Position numbers and translations under genes: made by a program. Positions 1 to 5,400 of a stretch of DNA of 11,100 nt are shown piece by piece (position 1 is the first letter of the stretch; each line of letters starts with the position of its first letter). Under the pieces are notes generated by a model, which was not told the DNA's origin, searched no databases, and saw nothing but the letters and a program-made list of their open reading frames with translations. Source of the stretch: Gammaproteobacteria bacterium (lineage in GTDB: Bacteria > Pseudomonadota > Gammaproteobacteria > Xanthomonadales > Rhodanobacteraceae); the NCBI GenBank assembly GCA_005877675.1, contig VBNZ01000018.1, positions 1 to 11,100 of the forward strand. The letters are read 5' to 3'.

Positions 1-425
1 ATTGCCCAACCGAGCCGACGCCATTCGTTCAAACCGGCCAGCGCCACGCAACTCCAGCGATGGAACCCTTCATCTCCACCGTCTTCCCAGGCGCTTCTCC
101 CGCGCAGTGTTGACCGCGCAGGATGCGCACCGCGCGCCCGGACTCGCGAGGGTCGACAGCGAAACCGTAGTCCTTGCCGCGCGATGCGTAACGGAGGAAG
201 ATGCGCTTCGATTGCGGTGTCGCGAAGCGGTACGCCGAACTTCATGGTGACCGATTTGTAGCGCCTGGACACGCGGCAAGCGTACGCTGGTCGGTCTCAT
301 AGTTCGCGACGAAATCCAAGGGTATCCGACCTGCGCGCGCAATTGACCTGTAAGACTTAGCAGTTGTGCACGCTCAAGAATCGTTGGACAGTGACTGCGG
401 ATTCATACGAACCAGGGGGAAAATC
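1..425. other. Gene-poor left flank, no convincing intact gene
   Basis: No reading frame here has a good start, ribosome binding site and protein-like composition together. The reverse frame open from 241 down to 32 (70 codons, stop at 29-31) reads in places like real protein (for example RIFLRYASRGKDYGFAVD) but has no start codon and is bounded by a stop at 242-244. It may be a fragment of a frameshifted old gene. The first ~66 bases also resemble a decayed integron attC site, listed separately. Otherwise I see nothing in this stretch apart from the ribosome binding site of the following gene, AGGGGGA at 414-420. Confidence 0.4.
19..66 (+). repeat. Possible decayed attC-like site
   Basis: The segment contains ATTCGTTCAAACCG followed about 15 bases later by AACTCCAGCG. 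In the same order and at similar spacing, class 1 and soil-type attC sites carry CAATTCGTTCAAGCCG and TTAACTCCAGCGTTAG. The expected outer core triplets (AAC at the left, GTT at the right) are not intact: the left end reads GCC and the right end reads GATGG. If this is an attC it is degenerate and probably inactive. The comparison is to family sequences recalled from memory, so this is a tentative call. Confidence 0.28.
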
Positions 426-1781
426 ATGATCAGCGATCTCGACGGAGCGCATAAGTTCCGGCCTGTGCGAAAAGGATTTGCCCTGCTGGTGTTGGCATGT
501 CTTGTTTCGTTAGTGTCTGCCTCTGCGTTGGCCCAGCTGACGCTGGTCCCAACGCAGATCAATCAGTTCGACGTCGAAACTACCATCACACTCGGCGGCG
601 TGAGCCCCGGCACTGACTCGACCATGGTGACCTTTACCCAGGGCGCGGATGTCGTGGTAACGACGGTTGACGCCAGTCTTGTCGTCGCGATTCCAGGAGA
701 GGTTGCCGCTAACGCGGGATCCTGGTCGGTGACGGTCATCGCGACTGATCTGGACAGCACGGTCCGCAACTACGGTCCTGCCACGCTTACGGTCGTCGCG
801 CCGCCCACCACCATTCCGCCTCAGCTTCCGGAGATCGTGGTGGCCGAAGCTACGTCCCCAACGGGTGCGAACGTCACGTTCGATGTTGGGGATGCCGCAT
901 GCGATCACAGTTCGGGTGACCTTTTCCCGCTTGGCACAACCACCGTCAACTGCGGTGCCGCGGGCGCCTTCCAGGTCGTCGTGACCGACACGACATCGCC
1001 CGTGATCACAGTTCCCGGCGACTTCGCCACAGCCAGCAACAATCCGACCTTCACCGTCACCGCGACGGACAACATCGACGGCGCGGAGCCGGCCTCGAAT
1101 ATCAGTTGCAGCCCCGCCTCGGGCGCTACGTTCCCGAACGGTGTAACCACGGTGCTGTGCAGCGCGCACGACGCCCACTTCAACTATGCCTTCGGCTCGT
1201 TCAACATTAACGTCGGTGTGCCGATCCTGCACCTGCCGGATCCGATCACTGCCGAGGCAACCAGCCCGGCCGGCGCGGTTGTGACGTACACGGCCACGGC
1301 AGACGGCGCCGACACGTTCTCGTGCTCGCCTGCCTCCGGCTCGACCTTCCCGCTGGGCACAACCACTGTCAACTGCACGGCCACGAACGCGGCCGGCACG
1401 TCCACCGGCTCGTTCACAGTGAAGGTGCAGGACACCACGCCGCCGGCGATCAACAGCATCACCGCATCGCCAAACAACCTCTGGCCAGACGACCACAAGA
1501 TGGTAAACGTCACGCTGACGGTCTCGGCCACCGATCTCGTCGATCCGTCGCCGACGGCGACGATCGTATCGGTCACGGCGAACCAGCCGCTCAACAGTCC
1601 GGGCAGCGGCAACACCTCGCCCGACTTCGTCATCACCGGCAATCTGACGCTGCAACTCCGGGCGGAGCGCACTCAGGGCGTCAACCGCACGTACACGATC
1701 ACCGTCCGAGTTTGTGACTTCAGCGGCAACTGCGCGACGGGCACGGTCACCGCTACGGTCTCGCCCCCGCCTGGTTCCTAA
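426..1781 (+). CDS. Secreted HYR-repeat protein
   Basis: This is a 451-residue exported protein built of Ig-like modules; such proteins usually act in adhesion or on the cell surface, but no enzymatic role is visible. The signal peptide spans residues 1-36: basic RPVRK, a hydrophobic core, then ALA before Gln37. Three HYR-like modules follow at about 134-188, 190-264 and 266-337. Each carries a Cys pair in the pattern C-SPASG-TFP-GTTTV-C (Cys159/176, 228/245, 300/317). A last module (338-451) begins PAINSITASPNNLWPDDHKMV, the ASPxxLWPPxHKMV motif often found after HYR domains, and holds Cys430/436. I chose ATG 426 over GTG 366 because AGGGGGA lies five bases upstream and the signal peptide then starts normally. 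No membrane anchor, LPXTG or PEP-CTERM tail is seen. It stands alone and ends before a strong terminator. Confidence 0.85.
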   Translation: MISDLDGAHKFRPVRKGFALLVLACLVSLVSASALAQLTLVPTQINQFDVETTITLGGVSPGTDSTMVTFTQGADVVVTTVDASLVVAIPGEVAANAGSWSVTVIATDLDSTVRNYGPATLTVVAPPTTIPPQLPEIVVAEATSPTGANVTFDVGDAACDHSSGDLFPLGTTTVNCGAAGAFQVVVTDTTSPVITVPGDFATASNNPTFTVTATDNIDGAEPASNISCSPASGATFPNGVTTVLCSAHDAHFNYAFGSFNINVGVPILHLPDPITAEATSPAGAVVTYTATADGADTFSCSPASGSTFPLGTTTVNCTATNAAGTSTGSFTVKVQDTTPPAINSITASPNNLWPDDHKMVNVTLTVSATDLVDPSPTATIVSVTANQPLNSPGSGNTSPDFVITGNLTLQLRAERTQGVNRTYTITVRVCDFSGNCATGTVTATVSPPPGS

Positions 1782-1951
1782 CCTTTTGGGCTTGAACTGA
1801 AGCTGGGGCTGACGCGGTCCGTTCTGACGGGAAAGGTGAGGGAGATAATTAAGGCCGTTCCGCTTATGCGACGTACTGTTTCCTGAAGCCCGCCCCGCAC
1901 GGGCTCGTCGCTTGTAGTCGCACACCCGACGCATCTATCGATGAGAACCAA

Positions 1952-1975
1952 GGGGCGCGTGAAGCGCCCCTTTTT
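1952..1975 (+). terminator. Intrinsic terminator after the HYR gene
   Basis: A perfect 7-bp stem GGGGCGC / GCGCCCC (1952-1958 with 1964-1970) with a five-base loop GTGAA is followed directly by TTTTT. It lies 170 bases after the HYR stop codon on the same strand. A-rich bases before the stem can partly pair with the T run, so it may also work weakly in reverse. Confidence 0.88.
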
Positions 1976-2126
1976 GGTAAGTGTGCGATGTCACTCCGCG
2001 TTGTCGTGTAGGAAATTGCCTACGACAGTCCAGCGCCTCACGGCAGCACTACGCGACGACTGCATTACGCTATGCTGATGCGGTCGCCTATCTCGAGTGT
2101 TAGCACCAGAGAGCTGATAGATCGTG
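1976..2126. other. Intergenic stretch with palindrome, upstream of methyltransferase
   Basis: There is no gene here. The stretch holds a hairpin, GTCGTGTAGG (2003-2012), loop AAATTG, CCTACGAC (2019-2026), with a two-base bulge; its centre GTAGGAAATTGCCTAC is a near-perfect 16-base palindrome. It has no T run and so is not an intrinsic terminator. The end of the stretch carries an attC-like right half (2085-2105). I see no convincing -35/-10 pair for the methyltransferase. Confidence 0.45.
2085..2105 (+). repeat. attC-like right half with core GTTAGCA
   Basis: The sequence CGCCTATCTCGAGTGTTAGC closely parallels the right half of the attC at 2765-2855 (CGCTTACTCGATCGTTAGC), including the core GTTAGC. 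It lies 28 bases before the GTG/ATG start of the methyltransferase, which is where the upstream boundary of an integron cassette should be. I could not find a matching left half within 150 bases upstream, so the upstream site may be decayed, or this may be the join point left by an earlier recombination. Confidence 0.5.
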
Positions 2127-2849
2127 ATGACACAACAGTCAGAGGACCTAGCGCTCATCACCGCGAAGACGCTCGAGCACTATAACGAGCATGCCACCGA
2201 GTTCTGGGAAGGCACGCGCGACCACGATGTGAAGCAGAACATCGAAGCACTGCTGCGGCATATTCGTGGTACGTCACCGTTGCGCATACTCGATTTCGGC
2301 TGTGGCCCTGGGCGCGACATGGCGGCGTTTCATTCTCTAGGCCACGAACCAATCGGCCTCGAGGGCTCCCCGCCGCTCGCCGCCATGGCACGCGAGCACA
2401 GCGGTTGCGAGGTATGGGAACAGGATTTTCTTGCGCTGAAACTTCCCGCCGGCTACTTCGACGGCATCTTCGCCAACGCTTCACTGTTCCACGTGCCACG
2501 CCAAGAGTTGCCACGTGTGTTGAACGAATTGCATGCTGCGCTCAAGCCCGAGGGCGTACTCTTCTCCTCGAACCCGCGAGGAAATAACGAGGAGGGCTGG
2601 AATCGCGGGCGATACGGGGTGTATCACGACTTCGAATCATGGCGCGTGTTTCTTGAACGGGCGGATTTCACGGAGTTGGAGCACTACTATCGTCCACCGG
2701 GGTTACCGCGCGAGCGACAGCCTTGGCTTGCAAGCGTGTGGCGGAGGAACATTGTTTCGGATGATCTAACAATGCGTTCGAGCGGGACCGCTGGGGAGAG
2801 GTTGCGCTAGCGATGTGGCGCGTCGCGGCGACTGCCGCTTACTCGATCG
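2100..2849 (+). mobile_element. Integron gene cassette carrying a methyltransferase
   Basis: This is the unit between two G/TT crossover points: core GTTAGCA at 2099-2105 and core GTTAGCT at 2849-2855. It is about 750 bases with one gene, a short leader (about 25 bases to the start codon) and an attC at its 3' end, the standard form of a circularisable cassette. With no integrase seen nearby it fits a cassette array remnant or CALIN-type cluster, although an integrase could lie left of the window. Confidence 0.6.
2127..2810 (+). CDS. Class I SAM-dependent methyltransferase (integron cassette gene)
   Basis: This 227-residue soluble protein has the class I methyltransferase fold signals. Motif I, LDFGCGPGRD (residues 55-64), is the SAM-binding glycine loop; GLEGSPPL (77-84) follows the second strand with the ribose-binding acid Glu79; Asp100 is the likely adenine contact; FDGIFANASLFHVP (111-124) is the motif IV region. 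It resembles small UbiE/Tam-like methyltransferases; the substrate cannot be told. The family-like part ends near PWLASVWRR (199-207). Residues 214-227 are encoded inside the attC site, so the tail was probably acquired by read-through after insertion. ATG 2127 is preferred, with GTG 2124 directly before it; GAGAG at 2109-2113 is a weak ribosome binding site. The gene stands alone between two attC-like core sites, as expected of a mobile cassette. Confidence 0.85.
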   Translation: MTQQSEDLALITAKTLEHYNEHATEFWEGTRDHDVKQNIEALLRHIRGTSPLRILDFGCGPGRDMAAFHSLGHEPIGLEGSPPLAAMAREHSGCEVWEQDFLALKLPAGYFDGIFANASLFHVPRQELPRVLNELHAALKPEGVLFSSNPRGNNEEGWNRGRYGVYHDFESWRVFLERADFTELEHYYRPPGLPRERQPWLASVWRRNIVSDDLTMRSSGTAGERLR

Positions 2850-2855
2850 TTAGCT
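2765..2855 (+). repeat. attC recombination site (integron cassette)
   Basis: The left arm TCTAACAATGCGTTCGAGCGGGACCGC begins at 2765 and the right arm CCGCTTACTCGATCGTTAGC ends at 2854. The outer core sites CTAAC/GTTAG pair exactly, and the inner boxes AGCGG (2781-2785) and CCGCT (2835-2839) pair exactly. The 91-base length is in the normal attC range. The left arm closely follows the known attC pattern TAACAATTCATTCAAGCCGACACCGC and the right arm GCGGCTTAATTCAAGCGTTAG, which fixes the orientation as plus and places the methyltransferase in the cassette. The match is from recalled family sequences plus the visible pairing. No integrase gene is in the window. Confidence 0.75.
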
Positions 2856-2995
2856 GGCCAAGAGACCTCGTTCCAAACTGCTAGCAGCGCAAGCCAAAAT
2901 CCTCGCTCTTTTCGCAACTCATTTTGGAGATCGATCTTTGCTGATTCTCCTCTCTGCTGAGCCATTGCTTGGTAGTCTCTATGGGTGGCTTGCAT
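2807..2995 (-). CDS. Small hypothetical protein, 62 aa
   Basis: I do not recognise this protein. The start at 2995 is preceded by GAAGGAG (3003-3009 on the complementary strand) with an ideal seven-base spacer, which is the main reason for calling it. The N-terminal 50 residues are protein-like: a charged helical part (QQRGESAKIDLQNELRKERG) followed by a short hydrophobic stretch FWLALLAVWNEVSW, which is too short for a confident membrane segment. The last dozen residues are read from the complementary strand of the attC site, and the stop falls four bases inside the end of the methyltransferase frame, so the two genes converge and overlap. It may be a reverse-oriented cassette gene or a gene truncated by cassette insertion. 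It could also be a chance frame. Confidence 0.4.
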   Translation of the reverse strand: MQATHRDYQAMAQQRGESAKIDLQNELRKERGFWLALLAVWNEVSWPANDRVSGSRRDAPHR

Positions 2996-3305
2996 ATCGG
3001 CACTCCTTCAATACGAGTTGCCTAATAGCCTCTACGCTCAATCCACCTGAGTCCCCAGCTTGCCTTGCACATCGCACCATCTAAGCGGCCTCATCAGGCT
3101 AGCCGAATCAGAGTTGGCCTGCCCGGTGCGCGGCTGGCGTGAGATCGACGCGTTCAGATGGGCATTCCACAGAATGCCGCAATTCTGCCACGCCTCGGAT
3201 ACGCAACCCTTGCCGTGTGAAGGCGAGGCTCTAATTTTCGGGAGCCGCTTTGCCGTACGTTTGCCGGTGCTGGCGACGCACTGAGGAGCTAAATTATTGA
3301 TTTAA
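2996..3305. other. Intergenic region without a convincing gene
   Basis: Apart from the ribosome binding site of the small reverse ORF (3003-3009), no coding sequence is supported. A plus-strand frame at 3060-3284 starts with TTG, has no ribosome binding site and an unlikely composition. A perfect hairpin GGCATTC-CACA-GAATGCC lies at 3161-3178 without a T run on either side. The bases next to the tRNA (3287-3304) are A/T-rich, with only a weak five-pair stem. Confidence 0.5.
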
Positions 3306-3382
3306 TGGCGGCCCGAACAGGAGTTGAACCTGTGACCTCGCCCTTAGGAGGGGCGCGCTCTATCCAACTGAGCTACCGGGCC
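3306..3382 (-). tRNA. tRNA-Arg (anticodon CCT)
   Basis: The complementary strand folds into a full cloverleaf of 77 bases including an encoded CCA. The acceptor GGCCCGG pairs with TCGGGCC, with discriminator G. The D arm is GCTC-AGTTGGATA-GAGC. The anticodon arm is CGCCC-CTCCTAA-GGGCG with anticodon CCT, which reads AGG codons. The T arm is ACAGG-TTCAACT-CCTGT. Its 3' end faces the accessory-looking left part of the window, the usual geometry for an integration site, but I see no repeat of the tRNA 3' end within 1-3305. It lies 41 bases after the hutI stop codon on the same strand. Confidence 0.95.
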
Positions 3383-3391
3383 GTGGGATCA

Positions 3392-3420
3392 AGTGTAGCG
3401 TGGATTGTATTTCGGTATTC
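3392..3420 (-). promoter_or_regulatory. Possible tRNA-Arg promoter
   Basis: On the minus strand TACACT (3392-3397) could be a -10 box, ending nine bases before the tRNA 5' end. The hexamer 17 bases upstream, GAATAC (3415-3420), is a poor -35. The position is right, but the tRNA could also be read through from hutI. Confidence 0.28.
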
Positions 3421-3423
3421 CGC

Positions 3424-4653
3424 TCAGGAGGCGACCTGCCTGCCGTCGGCCACCACCCGCCGCGCCAACGCCCCCCCGATCCAATAACACAACTCCGCCG
3501 GATGCTCGGCCTCCCAGATCACGAAGTCGGCACGCTTGCCGGCTTCGAGGATGCCGCGATCGTCGAGTCCGAGCGCGCGCGCGGCATTGACGGTCGCGCC
3601 GCGCAGCGCTTCTTCCGGCGTCATGCGAAACAGCGTGCAGGCCTGATTCATCGCGTGGCGCAGCGAGAGCAGCGGCGAGGTGCCGGGATTGAGATCGCTC
3701 GCGACGGCGAGCGGTACACCGTGTTCGCGCAAGCTCGCGATCGGCGGCAACTGCGTTTCGCGCAGGCAATAAAATGCGCCGGGCAGCATCACGGCGACGC
3801 AGCCGGCGGCGGCCATCGCGCGCACGCCATCGGCGTTGGTGTATTCGAGATGATCGGCGGAGAGAGCGCCGAATTCCGCGGCAAGCGCGGCGCCGCCGCT
3901 GTCGCTCAATTGATCCGCATGCAGCTTGACGCGCAATCCGAGCGCGCGCGCGGTCTCGAACACGCGGCGCACTTCGTACGCTGAGAACGCGATGTTTTCG
4001 CAGAACGCATCGACCGCGTCGGCGCATTGTTCGTGTGCGATCGCGGGCAGCATGTGGATGCAGACTTCGTCGACGTAGTCGGATTGGCGTCCGGTGAATT
4101 CCGGCGGCACCGCGTGCGCGCCGAGAAAGGTCGTGCGGATGCCGATGCCGAGTTCGTCGCCGATGCGCCGCGCGACGCGCAACATCTTGATCTCGCTTTC
4201 GAGGTCGAGTCCGTAGCCCGATTTGATTTCGAGCGTGGTCACGCCGTCGGCGACCAGTGCGCGCGCACGCGCGAGCGATTGCGCGAGCAGCGCGTCCTCG
4301 CTCGCGGCGCGCGTGCGCGTGACGGTGGAAACGATGCCGCCGCCGGCCTTGGCGATATCGGCATAGCTCGCACCGTTGAGGCGCTGATCGAATTCGTCGG
4401 CACGATTGCCGGCGAACACAAGGTGCGTGTGGCAATCGATCAGCCCCGGCGTGACGAGCGCGCCGCGCATATCCTCGACCTGCGCGGCGAGCGCATCGGG
4501 TGCGCCGGGCAATGCCGATTGCGCCCCGGCGTACGCGATGCGGCCGTCCTTCCAGCCCAGCGCCGCGCGGTCGATCAGACCGAACGGCGTGCCGTTCTGC
4601 GCCATCGAAGCGAGGCGGCAATCGAGCAGCAATCCATCCCAGCGCGCTGTCAT
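3424..4653 (-). CDS. hutI: Imidazolonepropionase
   Basis: This cytoplasmic metal enzyme of the amidohydrolase superfamily catalyses the third step of histidine degradation, hydrolysing 4-imidazolone-5-propanoate to N-formimidoyl-L-glutamate. At 409 residues it is of normal length. Visible family motifs in order are GLIDCHTHLVFAGNR (70-84, metal ligands His75 and His77), LEIKSGYGLD (141-150), LGAHAVPPEF (177-186), KLHADQ (243-248, metal ligand His245), SADHLEY (265-271, His268) and SDLNPGTSP (319-327, metal Asp320). The start ATG at 4651-4653 has GGAGGAAG a few bases upstream. It lies 19 bases after a small exported-protein gene on the same strand, so the two are probably cotranscribed, and both diverge from hutF. 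No key residue is missing. Confidence 0.96.
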   Translation of the reverse strand: MTARWDGLLLDCRLASMAQNGTPFGLIDRAALGWKDGRIAYAGAQSALPGAPDALAAQVEDMRGALVTPGLIDCHTHLVFAGNRADEFDQRLNGASYADIAKAGGGIVSTVTRTRAASEDALLAQSLARARALVADGVTTLEIKSGYGLDLESEIKMLRVARRIGDELGIGIRTTFLGAHAVPPEFTGRQSDYVDEVCIHMLPAIAHEQCADAVDAFCENIAFSAYEVRRVFETARALGLRVKLHADQLSDSGGAALAAEFGALSADHLEYTNADGVRAMAAAGCVAVMLPGAFYCLRETQLPPIASLREHGVPLAVASDLNPGTSPLLSLRHAMNQACTLFRMTPEEALRGATVNAARALGLDDRGILEAGKRADFVIWEAEHPAELCYWIGGALARRVVADGRQVAS

Positions 4654-4672
4654 CGCGACGCTTCCTCCGCCA

Positions 4673-5116
4673 TTATTTGGCCGGCCCGGGCGTGTCTATC
4701 CACAGCTTGCCGTCGGCTTCGCCGACGAACGTGGAACTAGAGCCACTGGAAGATCCGTTGCCATCCTTGCTGGTGGTCTTGATCACGAGCTTCTTGACCG
4801 CGGGCAAGGTCAGTTTCATGTTGCCGCCGCCGGGACCTTTCATCGTTTCGGCGGCTTTCTTCTTGTCTTCCGCGGTGAGGTCGACGAGTTCGATCGACTC
4901 GATCTTCGAGCCGGCTTCGGCGCTCATCATCATCTTGTAGAACTCGAGCGCCTGCGGATCGGCGCCCTTGGCGTACAGCAGGCTGCCAAGCGTCTTGCTG
5001 TCATTCGCGTTGTAGGCTTTCTTGTAGGTGTCGAGAAACTGTTTCTCCATCGCCGGCGACAACGCGAACGCGATGGAAGAGGCGAGGCCGAGCGACGCAA
5101 CGATCAAAGCTTTCAT
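4673..5116 (-). CDS. Small exported protein of unknown function
   Basis: This 147-residue protein has a signal peptide: MKALIVASLGLASSIAFA, with cleavage likely after Ala18. The mature part opens with a helical stretch EKQFLDTYKKAYNANDSKTLGSLLY, which faintly resembles the start of NTF2/SnoaL-like domains. An Asp/Lys/Glu-rich segment follows, then a Gly/Ser-rich linker SSSGSSS near residue 124, and a short FVGEADGKLWIDTP end. I do not recognise the family with confidence. AGGAGA precedes the ATG. The stop codon is 19 bases from hutI, which suggests an operon, but a periplasmic protein has no obvious place in histidine breakdown; the link may be positional only. Confidence 0.8.
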   Translation of the reverse strand: MKALIVASLGLASSIAFALSPAMEKQFLDTYKKAYNANDSKTLGSLLYAKGADPQALEFYKMMMSAEAGSKIESIELVDLTAEDKKKAAETMKGPGGGNMKLTLPAVKKLVIKTTSKDGNGSSSGSSSTFVGEADGKLWIDTPGPAK

Positions 5117-5400
5117 GCGAGATCTCCTGCGTGGATGGGTTGCGGCGGGTGCAGGCGTGATCTGTCACGGAGGAGGAGGAAGTGAGATCGCGCCGAGATC
5201 GTGCGCCGGTCCGGAATGAGGCGCATAGCAGTTGCCATGAGCCGATTGAGGACCAAGCATAGCGTCACGAGACCAAGCGAGCTGCTTTCAACTCCTCTGT
5301 TGCAGGCCACAATGCCAAGCACCCGACTGCGCACAAAGTATCGCATACGCAACCGCCGAATAATCCATAATCGCGCAACGCTCGCGCTTTGGAATTCCGC
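5117..5400. promoter_or_regulatory. Divergent hut intergenic region
   Basis: These 284 bases lie between the divergent starts of the exported-protein/hutI pair and hutF, so promoters for both directions should be here. I see no match to the HutC operator pattern CTTGTATGTACAAG. The octamer GACCAAGC occurs twice, at 5251-5258 and 5271-5278, exactly 20 bases apart, and CCAAGC recurs near 5310. A small palindrome GTAT-CGC-ATAC lies near 5338-5348, and CATAAT (5366-5371) could be a -10 box for hutF, though no good -35 goes with it. No coding sequence is supported. Confidence 0.4.

Noticed and set aside
510..1934. Long 474-codon frame on the minus strand opposite the HYR gene
   Set aside because: Its product is Arg-rich and low in order, with no domain. 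The plus-strand frame has a signal peptide, HYR modules and a ribosome binding site, so this is an antisense shadow in GC-rich DNA.
3021..3118. Possible further attC (GCCTAATAGCC...GTTGGCC)
   Set aside because: The left end faintly resembles an attC arm, but the right end does not pair with it and its core is not GTTRRRY.
3060..3284. 74-codon plus-strand frame upstream of the tRNA
   Set aside because: TTG start, no ribosome binding site and no recognisable composition or motif.
3389..4621. 410-codon minus-strand frame overlapping hutI
   Set aside because: Arg-rich translation with no motifs; it is the shifted frame of hutI, whose own frame carries all catalytic motifs.
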